In this document: positions 13,195-23,214 of the stretch, one piece after another
Numbering within the stretch: the first letter of the stretch is position 1
Layout: each line of letters opens with the position of its first letter
Source of the DNA: Brassica napus
Lineage: Eukaryota > Streptophyta > Magnoliopsida > Brassicales > Brassicaceae
NCBI RefSeq assembly: GCF_020379485.1
Contig: NC_063439.1
Location: 15,939,188-16,003,187 of the forward strand
Direction: 5' to 3'
DNA length: 64,000 nt
The notes under the pieces: model-generated
What the model was told of the DNA's origin: nothing
Databases searched by the model: none
What the model saw: only the letters and a program-made list of their open reading frames with translations
Translations under genes and position numbers: made by a program

Positions 13195-13848
13195 TTTTAC
13201 ACAACAACAATGACTAATAACATCTGCATATTTGAAATACGCATAATCTATCCAAAGTACATTTACGTAGTATCTAAACATGGAATCATTCTCATTGAAA
13301 TCTCCAGATTTCATATTTTTTTAATAAATTATCATTTAAAAAATAGTAAATACCAAACAAATTTTAATATTGAAAAACTATAGTTTCAAATTAAAGATTA
13401 TTGAATAATTTTTATTGGTTATCAAACTTTACAGATTTAAGTATTCAAAATGATTACACATTTATGAATATATGTATATATATATATATGAAATGAAGGT
13501 CATTTACCTATTCTTCAAATAATAGTTTAAAAATTAAATCAGATTATTTATAAAGAAATATATGAAACATAAAATAATAGAAAATATTAAAAATTTATTA
13601 AATATAGAGTATTTGAACTTTTAATAAAATTTAACATCATTACTAAAAGATTAATAGAATTTTTAACTATGTTAAAATCTAAAATATATATTAAAATATA
13701 AATTAACAATATTTCAAAGAAAAAACTTATATTTTTAAAAATAATCCTTTTAATTTGTTAAATATTATATCAAAACAAATAAGTTATATAATTAAAAATT
13801 TTAAGTTTAATATGAAAAATATAAATGCAAGTTTTATAGACAAACAAA

Positions 13849-13876
13849 CCGCGCGTAGCGCGGTGATACCTCTAGT
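13849..13876 (+). other. Helitron 3' terminus: hairpin plus CTAG/T
   Basis: Six-base-pair GC stem with GTA loop (CCGCGC-GTA-GCGCGG), then TGATACCT and CTAG with host T. This is the termination signal recognised in rolling-circle transposition. Confidence 0.75.
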
Positions 13877-14040
13877 GTAACCTAAAAATAACCACATAAC
13901 CAAAAGTAACCATATTACCCTATTTGATTTGGATTCGAGTATAATGTATAGAAACCTAAAAATATTCAATATTTATACAATTAATTATATTATGACACAT
14001 ATAAAATATATAATACTAATCATGAAAAACAAAATTAATA

Positions 14041-14291
14041 CTTCATCCGTGTCAAAATAGATGATGTTTTAGTGAGGTTTTGATGTTTCAAAATAGATGG
14101 TGTTTTTATATATATTTCAATGTACTTTTTAACTTTATCAAAAATTGTGTAATCGATCATATTTTGTAGTTTGTTTTGTGATTGGTTAAATAATTTCAAT
14201 TTATATTTTAATGATAGTTTTTAGATTAAAAAAAACAAGTTTCTTAATAGTGTCTCATCCTAAAACTTCTTGTATTTTGAAATAGAGGGAA
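14041..14291. mobile_element. Stowaway-type MITE with TA target duplication
   Basis: The left end CTTCATCCGTGTCAAAATA and the complement of the right end TTCCCTCTATTTCAAAATA are both variants of the Stowaway (Tc1/mariner) consensus CTCCCTCCGTTTC. TA dinucleotides flank it at 14039-14040 and 14292-14293. Internal GTTTTAG words lie at matching inverted positions. It is 251 bp with no ORF, and sits between the two Helitron 3' ends. Confidence 0.82.
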
Positions 14292-14319
14292 TATCAATTT
14301 ATAAAAAATAAAAATTAGC

Positions 14320-14350
14320 ACCCGCACAGACGTGCGGGTCAATCTCTAGT
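14320..14350 (+). mobile_element. Second Helitron 3' terminus
   Basis: ACCCGCAC-AGAC-GTGCGGGT forms an 8-bp stem (14320-14339), followed by CAATCT and CTAG (14346-14349) with host T. Its 5' end is not identified; it may extend upstream across the Stowaway MITE. Confidence 0.7.
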
Positions 14351-14993
14351 AATGTTTTAAAATACGTAACTTATTGATGCAACTTTAATTTGTATTATAT
14401 AAAATTTGTAAACAAAGATAATTCTTCACTTATAATATATGGATAAAAATCTAGTTATAATTTAAATATATTAAGCAAACAATAGAAGTGTTGTAGCCTA
14501 TGTTCGAAAATACGCTAGGCGCAAGTCGGGTGGTGAGCATGGGCCTAGCGATCTACAGAGATTAAACAGTGATTACTCGGAAAGTAGTTTTGATATACTT
14601 TTACTAATATATATTAGTTTTGGTTAAGATTTACCAATGTTTTCTCATAGTCCACTAGTTAAAGGATGGTTTCATATTTCTCTGGACCTAGATTTTTAAA
14701 ATTTTAAAATTAAAAAGATTATTTTGATATTTAAAAAAAAAATATTTTTTACGACAAAAACTAAAAAAATGACATTAAAGACGATTGCCCTTTAGTCTAA
14801 ACAGACAAATAAAGGCCCATGAGGCTTCGAGGTCCTCTCCAACAGGAAGAAGAATCCTGTGCACGCGAAGTAGACGAAGAAGAAGCACGAGGAAGAGGAA
14901 GAGGAAGCTAAATTGGGAGTGGCGCATTTTAGACGTCCGGATAACCGTCGCTGTCTCTGCTCTTCGACTACATCGGTTTCTTCTCTTCCTTAG

Positions 14994-15074
14994 GTACTTG
15001 ATTTTGTTTTCGTTTAGGATGAAAGAATGATACAAATGATTTGATCTCTGATTTCCTTTTTCCGTCTCCTTTAG
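14994..15074 (+). other. Probable 5'-UTR intron of the RABE1 gene
   Basis: A donor TTAG|GTACTT at 14994 and an acceptor CTCCTTTAG ending at 15074, six bases before the start codon, define an 81-base leader intron. The upstream leader exon (about 14790-14993) is rich in AAGAAG/GAGGAAG. Transcript data would be needed to confirm it. Confidence 0.5.
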
Positions 15075-15079
15075 AATCT

Positions 15080-16283
<1,204 letters not shown>

Positions 16284-16921
16284 AAAAAGTTGTAAAATTG
16301 AAGTTTTAAAAAAACGAAGATGTCCCTGCTGGGTGCTCTGCTTGTTTTATTCCAACATTTCTGATTGGTTCTAAAATGCCTTTTTCCTATTTGTACGAAG
16401 GTTTTAATCGAAACTTGTATTCTTCTTTTTATGTTGCTTATATTCTCGACGATGACTGAATAGTTATATTTCTTTTGCTCTTTAATTCAGTATATTGACT
16501 TCTAAGAGTTGTTTACCTATCTTTCAACAATACAACGACCATTAGAGCTTTTGATTCTACCAAACAGTTTTAATAATGTACATTATTTTGATTATGCAGT
16601 AGTTTCCATTGAATTTTTTCAAATACAAACATCTGATACGATTGTCTTTTGGTGTTAAGGTTCTTTGAGCCAGTGATCATGAAACTTCTCAACTTTAGTT
16701 TCACCACAGTAACCATGACAACTAAACTTATATATTTGTACTCCAAAACCTACTGCAACATTCACATCTCAAACCATCTCATGTGAAACCAAAAAAAAAT
16801 GATAGCTTACAAGAAAAGAAATCTTGGATAGTAAAATCAGAATATATTCACGTTGATGGGTCAGGTAAAAGAGTATATGTTGGCTAGTCTATAAAAATAA
16901 TATGAAAAGATAAAAGAAAAA
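16284..16921. other. Rab 3' region and ZAT12 3' flank
   Basis: Convergent intergenic region with no further gene. From about 16545 the sequence (for example CCAAACAGTTTTAATAAT) resembles the DNA near 19895, and 16813-16870 resembles 20370-20430. The local duplication that made two ZAT12 genes therefore includes this flank. Confidence 0.6.
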
Positions 16922-17431
16922 TCAGTACATCGTTCTTCCCAATTCTAACTTCAAATTGATACCCTCTATCGAATCTGATCCCGGTTCCAAACACGCAACT
17001 CCCTTCTCTTTACTCGTTTCCTTCAAAGTCCTAGTCATCGCCGCCTCCGGGAAAAAAGAGTGTGTAATCAACGCCCCGCCAGAGTCTTCCTTGTTCCAGT
17101 GCTTCCTCATGTGACCCCCAAGAGCCTGTCCCATCTCAAACTCCAGGCCACATATCGAACAACGATGATGCCACCCCGTCTTCTTGGTCTTCTTCTTGAT
17201 GAAGATTCCCAACTGTTCTTCGCCGCTGCTATTGCTAACTGGCTTCTTGTGGCTTACGCGATGAACTCCCAGAGCGTGGAACGATGAGAACTCTTTCATG
17301 CAAGTCTTGCATCTGAAAACGCGACCCTCTACGTCTCCTCCGCCGCATTCCCCAACTCTCGACAACAGCATCAGACAATTGGTTGTCGTATCTTCCACCG
17401 TCCGGTCAAAACTCTCACTTCTTGCAACCAT
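16922..17431 (-). CDS. ZAT12-like C2H2 zinc-finger protein, diverged copy
   Basis: A single-exon frame of 169 residues; the start ATG at 17431 is the first in-frame ATG and begins MVARSESFD, as in the sister gene. It has two C2H2 fingers and a C-terminal LKLEL EAR repression motif. Zinc ligands are intact in both. Finger 1, however, has HALGVH where plant C2H2 repressors carry QALGGH, and HRVSHKK for HRASHKK; finger 2 keeps QALGGH. ZAT12 is a nuclear stress-response repressor in Arabidopsis. The changed first finger suggests relaxed or altered DNA binding here. TATA-like CTATAAATAA lies at about 17526-17535 on the minus strand, roughly 95 bases upstream of the ATG. Confidence 0.85.
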   Translation of the reverse strand: MVARSESFDRTVEDTTTNCLMLLSRVGECGGGDVEGRVFRCKTCMKEFSSFHALGVHRVSHKKPVSNSSGEEQLGIFIKKKTKKTGWHHRCSICGLEFEMGQALGGHMRKHWNKEDSGGALITHSFFPEAAMTRTLKETSKEKGVACLEPGSDSIEGINLKLELGRTMY

Positions 17432-17525
17432 GAATGACAATTATCGTAAAACTTCTAGGGTTTTTGTGTGTTCTCTACTGTTGGAGTTTTAGTTGGTGTG
17501 TGCTAAAGTGAGTTGTGATGGTTTG

Positions 17526-17535
17526 TTATTTATAG
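17526..17535 (-). promoter_or_regulatory. TATA box of the first ZAT12-like gene
   Basis: CTATAAATAA on the minus strand, about 95 bases before the start codon, a normal plant spacing. Confidence 0.5.
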
Positions 17536-18203
17536 GGCGAGGGTAGATGAGTGATATGTTTATTGACGAAAATACCCATAGTTACTTGTCGCCTAAGCAA
17601 GTGAAAGGTGGTATTGGGAATATGCGATACAAGGAAAAAAGAAATTTACCGGTTTGCGTAAAACACAAATGAAGACTCGGAAAAAGGAAATAAATTGTTT
17701 GTTAAGAAAAAGGAATGTTCAAATTTTGTAGTGTAAGAACAAGTTATTGGTACCAAGTTATCGAAAAAGAAACATTGCTTTAACTTATCTATCCACTATA
17801 AGTTCAAATCTTATTCGTTTTCTTATTTACCTAAATTCGTACCTATTGGACCATATATGTTGTATTATTATTTGTAAGGATCAACAGAACTCAAATCGAG
17901 TTGTATATATAGAGTGGCGGGGTCAATGCTAGAGAACTAACACAACTAGACCATTTGTTCTTTACGTAAATAGTGTAACAAGTTTAGTTTTTAATATTTT
18001 AGTGGGGTCAGCTGACCCCCCCCTCATGTGCATGTAGATCCGCCTCTGATAAGCCAGACGATGAACACAAGAGATAATGAGAGGAAAAAGCAAGAGACTG
18101 AGAAGAAAAGACTATTTGAACGTCATTGGTGTGAGCTTAGGAACCATTGTAGCTTAAAATCTCTATTTTGCTTCACTCTGTCCTCCTCTTTTCTTACTGA
18201 GAA
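17536..18203. other. Intergenic region upstream of the first ZAT12-like gene
   Basis: Contains an AAGCAAGTGAAAG word near 17595-17607 that recurs upstream of the second ZAT12 gene near 21209-21221, a possible shared promoter element. No other gene seen. Confidence 0.4.
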
Positions 18204-18791
18204 TGTGAGATAACAAACTAAGTCCCACATTGGAGAATTAGACAAAGAGTGTCTAATATGTAAAGAGATGTCCACCTCTAATAGTACGAGGCCTTTTGGG
18301 ATGGAAACCAAAAGTAAATCCATGCGGGCTTGCCAATTAGGTCCAAAGTGGACAATATCGTACTAATCAGATAATAAAGAGTTGGACATGAGCTTAATAC
18401 AATCCCAATAATTGGTATCAGAGCTGTTGACGAGAAATCTAAAAGAAGACCGAAATACCTTCGAGAGATGAATGGTATACTATGAGTTAGGAATAAGAGG
18501 TGTGTAGCAGAAATCATGTCAGAAGATTCTGGAAGTCAGTTGTGGGACACGAGATGAATGTGATCCTTAGTTTGAGGGGGAGAATGTGAGATAACAAACT
18601 AAGTCCCACATTGGAGAATTAGACAAAGAGTGTCTAATATATAAAGAGATGTCCAACTCTAATAGTACGAGGTCTTTTGGGATGGAAACCAAAAGTAAAT
18701 CCATGCGGGCTTGCCAATTAGGTCCAAAGTAAACAATATCGTACTAATCGGATAATAAAGAGTTGAACATGGACTTAATACAATCCCAACA
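18204..18791 (+). mobile_element. TRIM (terminal-repeat retrotransposon in miniature)
   Basis: Two 207-bp LTRs at 18204-18410 and 18585-18791 start TGTGAGATAACAAACTAAG and end AATCCCAAYA. They differ at roughly a dozen positions. TGGTATCAGAGC, an initiator-Met primer binding site, is at 18413-18424. A TTTGAGGGGGAGAA polypurine tract (18571-18584) precedes the right LTR. The internal part is only 174 bp and codes for nothing, the definition of a TRIM. The flanks GAGAA/GAGAG are a likely imperfect 5-bp target duplication. It is absent from the other half of the ZAT12 duplication, so it probably inserted afterwards. Confidence 0.9.
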
Positions 18792-19455
18792 GAGAGGAGG
18801 AGAAAGCATCCTTTCTCTGTAAGTATCAACAAAAACAGATTCAGGAGAATAGATGGAAAGGGAAGGAAGCGATGAATTAGGTTAAGAAGAAGAACAATGA
18901 CGGAATCGCAAGGTTTTTGTGGCATGGTGAAAAACATGTGTTCAATTTAAAAACACTCGCCTTCAGAAGACTTTGGATTCTGCAAATTAATAATTTGATA
19001 TGACTCTTGAAGAACGAACTATATTAGCAGAAAGATGAGTTTTGTTACCATTTTAAGAACGTTAAGATCGTGGATTATTCTTTTCGATGCAATTCTATAG
19101 AATTTGAAGACTAATCTTGGTTTGGAAGAGATTCTGTTAGGAGATCGTACTGAAACTGATAAGGTTATGATTCGAGATTAACCAAGATCGAGATTGGATG
19201 ATGGACATAATTGGAAAAAAATAAGAAGTGTGAAAATGGTGTTTGTAAGGAAACTAGCAAGAGAGAAACGTTTAGAAGCTAAACAGAAGAAAATAAGAAA
19301 AAGAAAGTGATCTGTGATGCGACATTATTTGATTTGCAATTCCACGCGGTTCTTTCTTAGCACGCACTGACACACATTTCTCTTCACAAGTTTTGTATCC
19401 ACAATATTGTTATGGCTCACATTCATCTCCCAATACATAAGCATGTAGCGTTATT
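18792..19455. other. Intergenic, part of the local duplication
   Basis: No gene. 19250-19400 (GAGAAACGTTTAGAAGC ... CAATTCCACGCGGT) resembles 22335-22460 (GAGAAACGTTTGGAAGC ... CAATTCCACGCGGT), the distal edge of the ZAT12 duplication. Confidence 0.55.
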
Positions 19456-19630
19456 TAGGGCCGATCCTGAGAGTTTGGAGGCCCAAGACCATTTAGTAAA
19501 AATTTTAAAAATTTGGAAACTTAAAATATTTTTTTTTATAAATTGAGAACTTATTTACATATAAAAATTTTCAAAAATTTTGGGGGTCTAAGGCGAATGT
19601 TTCATTGGGCTTAGTCTAGGGCCGGCCCTG
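19456..19630. mobile_element. Small hAT-type MITE
   Basis: Starts TAGGGCCGATCCTG and ends CTAGGGCCGGCCCTG; complementing the end gives CAGGGCCGGCCCTAG, an inverted terminus of about 13 bp. The flanking octamers GCGTTATT and GCATTATC match at 6 of 8 positions, consistent with an aged hAT target duplication. AT-rich core, no ORF, 175 bp. Confidence 0.75.
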
Positions 19631-20519
19631 GCATTATCCACAATATTATATATTTTATTAATATATGACACTTGATTGTTGAAGTAACATCAGCATCTTA
19701 TTTGGTTATTTATATTTCACCAAATAATTTGAATTGTAGATTCTTTGATTGATCGCTAGCCTCCATTGACAAACACAGGATTGTATGTTGGTGAGAAAAT
19801 TCACATTTACTTAAATTTTGTTGGCTTCTTTAGTCAAGTAAACATCAGTTTTATTATACGTCGTTAACAAAACTTTTTTAATGGTTTAATGGTTTTGATT
19901 CCACCAAACAGTTTAAACTCTAGATTCTTTGTTAAATTACTCAATTACTTCTCATATTTTGTTGCACCACACTATAATTTAACTAATAGCTTAAACCTTC
20001 AACATCTCAACGTCTTTAATTATGAGACAGTAAGTATAAGTGTAACCGATAGATCCGATCCAGAAGCTCACCGCAAGCTCGAGAACCGGTAAATCAAAGT
20101 CTAGAGGACGACCATGAAGGAAGAAGGATCAGCCCGAAGAACAGAGATTCAATGGTGGATGATGATAAACATGATGGTAGAGAGAGTTAGGGTTTAAGAA
20201 GATTGTTTTAATGTTTGATTGATTTCCCGTAAGTGAGAAAGATATTACATATAGTGTTTAGTAAACCAAAGACCTAAACCAAAGAACTGAACCAAACATA
20301 AGTTACTAAACCAAATGGGATAGCTTTAAGCTGTCACAAATTAAGACTTTAAAGATAAACAATTGAGCCGATAAGAAAAGAAATATTGGATAGTAAAATC
20401 AAAATATATGTTCACATCGATCGGTAAGATAAGAATATAAAGTCATATAAGACTCTATGCAAGATGCTACTATAACCTGTATAACCAAAAATACAACTAA
20501 CAAGAACTACAGTAGTAGA

Positions 20520-21032
20520 TCAATAGATTGTTCTTCCCAACTCCAACTTCAAGTTGATCACTCTCTCCATCGGATCCAATCCCATACCAAAACACGCCAC
20601 TCTTTTCCCACTGCTCGATTTCTTCAAAGTCGTAAACTTCGCCTCCGGCAAAAAAGAGCGTGTAACCAACGCGCCTCTTTCTTTCTCGTTCCTATGCTTC
20701 CTCATGTGACCCCCAAGAGCTTGTCCCATCGGAAACTCCAAGCCACATATCGGACAAGTATGCGACAACGGCTTTTTGGTCTTCTTAGTGACGGATCCTG
20801 AAGAAAGTGATGACGACTGTTCGTCACTGCTGTTGTTAACTGGCTTCTTGTGGCTTGCCCGATGGCCTCCTAAAGCTTGGAACGATGAGAACTCTTTCAT
20901 ACAAGTCTTGCATCTGAAAACGCGAGTCTCTCCTCTTTCTCGGCCGCATTCACCTACTCTCGATAACAGCATCAAACAGGTAGCCTCCGTGTCTTCCACT
21001 GTCTGATCAAGATTCTCACTTCTTGCAACCAT
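20520..21032 (-). CDS. ZAT12: ZAT12-like C2H2 zinc-finger transcriptional repressor
   Basis: A single-exon frame of 170 residues starting [14 protein letters not shown]. It has LMLLSRVGE (the L-box region) and two fingers with [20 protein letters not shown] and [17 protein letters not shown], a [11 protein letters not shown] stretch and the C-terminal EAR motif NLKLELG. Both QALGGH signatures are intact, so this looks like the functional paralogue. ZAT12 is a nuclear factor induced by oxidative, cold and light stress in Arabidopsis. TATA-like CTATAAGT lies near 21148-21155 on the minus strand. Family assignment is strong. Orthology to ZAT12 specifically is supported by the adjacent RABE1 gene and by near full-length resemblance, judged from memory. 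Confidence 0.92.
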   Translation of the reverse strand: MVARSENLDQTVEDTEATCLMLLSRVGECGRERGETRVFRCKTCMKEFSSFQALGGHRASHKKPVNNSSDEQSSSLSSGSVTKKTKKPLSHTCPICGLEFPMGQALGGHMRKHRNEKERGALVTRSFLPEAKFTTLKKSSSGKRVACFGMGLDPMERVINLKLELGRTIY

Positions 21033-21249
21033 GGTTGATTGTTATGCTAAATTGAATCCACTGATATAGCTTCTAGGGTTTGTGTGTGTTTTTCTAGGAT
21101 TGGAGTTTTAGTTTGTTTGTTTATTATGTGACTTGTGTTGTTTTGGAACTTATAGAGGAACGAGACTGGGTGAACAAAGACAGAAATGCCCATAAAAGAC
21201 TTGCTACATAAGCAAGTGAAAGTAGTGGAAAGAGAAAGGAAATCACCTC

Positions 21250-22335
21250 AAGGTTTGCGTCACGCGTAACACTTGGGAGACTCAGAAAAAATGAGGCATT
21301 AGTTAAGAAAAGAAGTTGTTCAAAAAAAAAAAGTTAAGAAAAGAATGTTCTTGGCAATTTCCTTTTTTTAATTTCTCTCAACAATTTTGAAATCTAGAAG
21401 ATATCATGAATTAATTATATAAATCTCTACTAAGTTATTAATTCACATGCGCTCTTTTCTGATTTGTGCAATTCTATTTTTTCTTTTTTGGGTTTAATTT
21501 TTCTAGGCCGAGCAATGTTTTTAAAATCGGACCGACTAGGTAGTTGGACCAGATTCAACTATAAACCGGTCATGTAGCCGGGTTGGACCTAATAATTGAT
21601 TTGTCCATAAATCAGTAAAAATAGTTGGATTGGATCGCAAAGTTATTGAACTTTATAAAAATCATTAAGACTATCAAAAACATACAAACTAACTATAGAA
21701 CCAAAAAATAGTTTATATGTATAATATTTTATATTAAATATTTATTTATATTTTAGTTATGTATCATATTTACTAACTTTATTTCAAAATTTTATATTTT
21801 AAAAATATTGAACTAGATAATCGAATCAGATTTGACCTGGTCAAACCATATTGAACTGTTGCCCAAATAGTTATCCGGTTTAGTTTCTGGTTCAATTTTT
21901 AAGAACATCCGTGCCAAGCTGCTTGGATTACTATCAATCACTAGCTTCCTATTATCCATATATCATATTGTCTTAAAGATATTTTTTAATCCATATATGT
22001 TATCATTAATTTCAATTACTTTCTCAAATTTGTTTGGATAGGACATATGAAATTTCCTAGCTATTTCGTGTATATAAAAATAAATCTACATATACATAGT
22101 CAAACATTATGCCCTCCTTATTGACATTCTTATCAAATTAATCTCATTATTTTGTTTTTTCAGTAAAACTTAAAACTAAGTTATTCTTATTAGCTGAGAT
22201 TTTGTGAAGAGCAGCAACGTTCGAGGGCTATGATTAAAGGACGTGTGTAGCTTGCACGCGCCACCGAGAAAAGCGCGTGGTAATAAAGGGGCGAAACTTA
22301 AAAAAGAAAAGTATTCACAAGGTAGTTGTACGGAA
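21250..22335. other. Intergenic, AT-rich
   Basis: No gene seen. 21510-21910 contains repeated CCGG / GGTTTGACC-type words (GGACCGACTAGG, AACCGGTCATG, CCGGTTTAG) typical of a decayed hAT-like element, but termini could not be fixed. Confidence 0.35.
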
Positions 22336-22576
22336 ACCAGAGAAACGTTTGGAAGCAAAAACAAAAGAAAATATGAAAAAGAGAGATGATGTGATGCAAC
22401 ATGTTTGATACAATTCCACGCGGTCCCTTGTTAGATCACCACTCACATATATTTTTGAGTAAAGTGTTCCGGTACTCTTAATGAGCCAAAAAGTGATCCG
22501 ACATACTCTTACGTGATCTGTCATACTCTTATCCATTAAGATACTCTTCACCTTGATGGTTAAAGTCGAAAGTGCC

Positions 22577-22648
22577 CCTCTCTACTTGACCAATCAAAAT
22601 CCTCTCTACTTGGCCAATCAAAACGCTCCTCTACTTAACCAATCAGAA
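22577..22648 (+). promoter_or_regulatory. Triple tandem CCAAT-box block of the MULE
   Basis: Three consecutive ~24-base repeats of the form CTCTACTTGACCAATCAAAA place CCAAT at 22590, 22614 and 22639. They lie just inside the left end and upstream of the transposase, so they are a plausible promoter element (NF-Y type binding). This is inference from spacing and sequence. Confidence 0.45.
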
Positions 22649-23214
22649 AAAGCGCGATTTATCTCTCTCTCTCGTCCAGGTGGATTTTGTTCATTTTGTT
22701 TTTTAGTTTTAATTGTTCTCTCTCCTCCCCAATTCTCTCTCTCTTCTCGAATTTGACGGGTAGGCAAAGAAACCTGGAACTCTTGTACGAACGATCCTTC
22801 GATTGTAAAGGAGATTGCGGCTCGCGTGGATGAGAAATTGATCCCCAACCCATGTTAAATAAACTTCAGGCAAAGCATTATTTTGGTCTGTATCTTAGAA
22901 CCCCATCATAGTGGACTCGAATGAAGGAAGAAATGCTGTTCTTTTGGTTGGGTTTGTTAGCAGTAGATTTCGAATATTTGGGTGTCAATTAGAGGATAAC
23001 GGGAATGTTTGGATTTGTATGGTGTGTTTGTTATGGAATTGGATTATCAAAGCTGAAATCCGGAATGAATAGAGTGAACGATAAAAGTGTAATTAGGTGA
23101 AACTTAACTATTGACAAAAATGTGTAAAAAGTATAATTTAGTATTACTTTAATAGCAAAACTGTATAACTAGGATTAACTTTAATTGTATAATTTTTATT
23201 TGGTACAACAGATA

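Larger units (their letters stand above)
10105..13875 (+). mobile_element. Helitron-like element (non-autonomous)
   Basis: The start TCTATATTATTAAAATTGAA at 10105, preceded by A, resembles the 5' end of Arabidopsis and Brassica non-autonomous Helitrons. The 3' end is a perfect hairpin CCGCGCGTAGCGCGG (13849-13863) followed 8 bases later by CTAG (13872-13875) and a host T, the canonical Helitron 3' structure. No Rep/helicase is present. A second 5'-like word near 12303 makes a nested or shorter element possible. The 3' terminus is firm; pairing it with this 5' end is inference. Confidence 0.5.

Noticed and set aside
13105..13383. 92-codon frame with YIYIYIYI
   Set aside because: Direct product of the TA microsatellite.
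18413..18424. tRNA-Met gene fragment
   Set aside because: Only 12 bases, immediately after an LTR: a primer binding site, not a tRNA gene.
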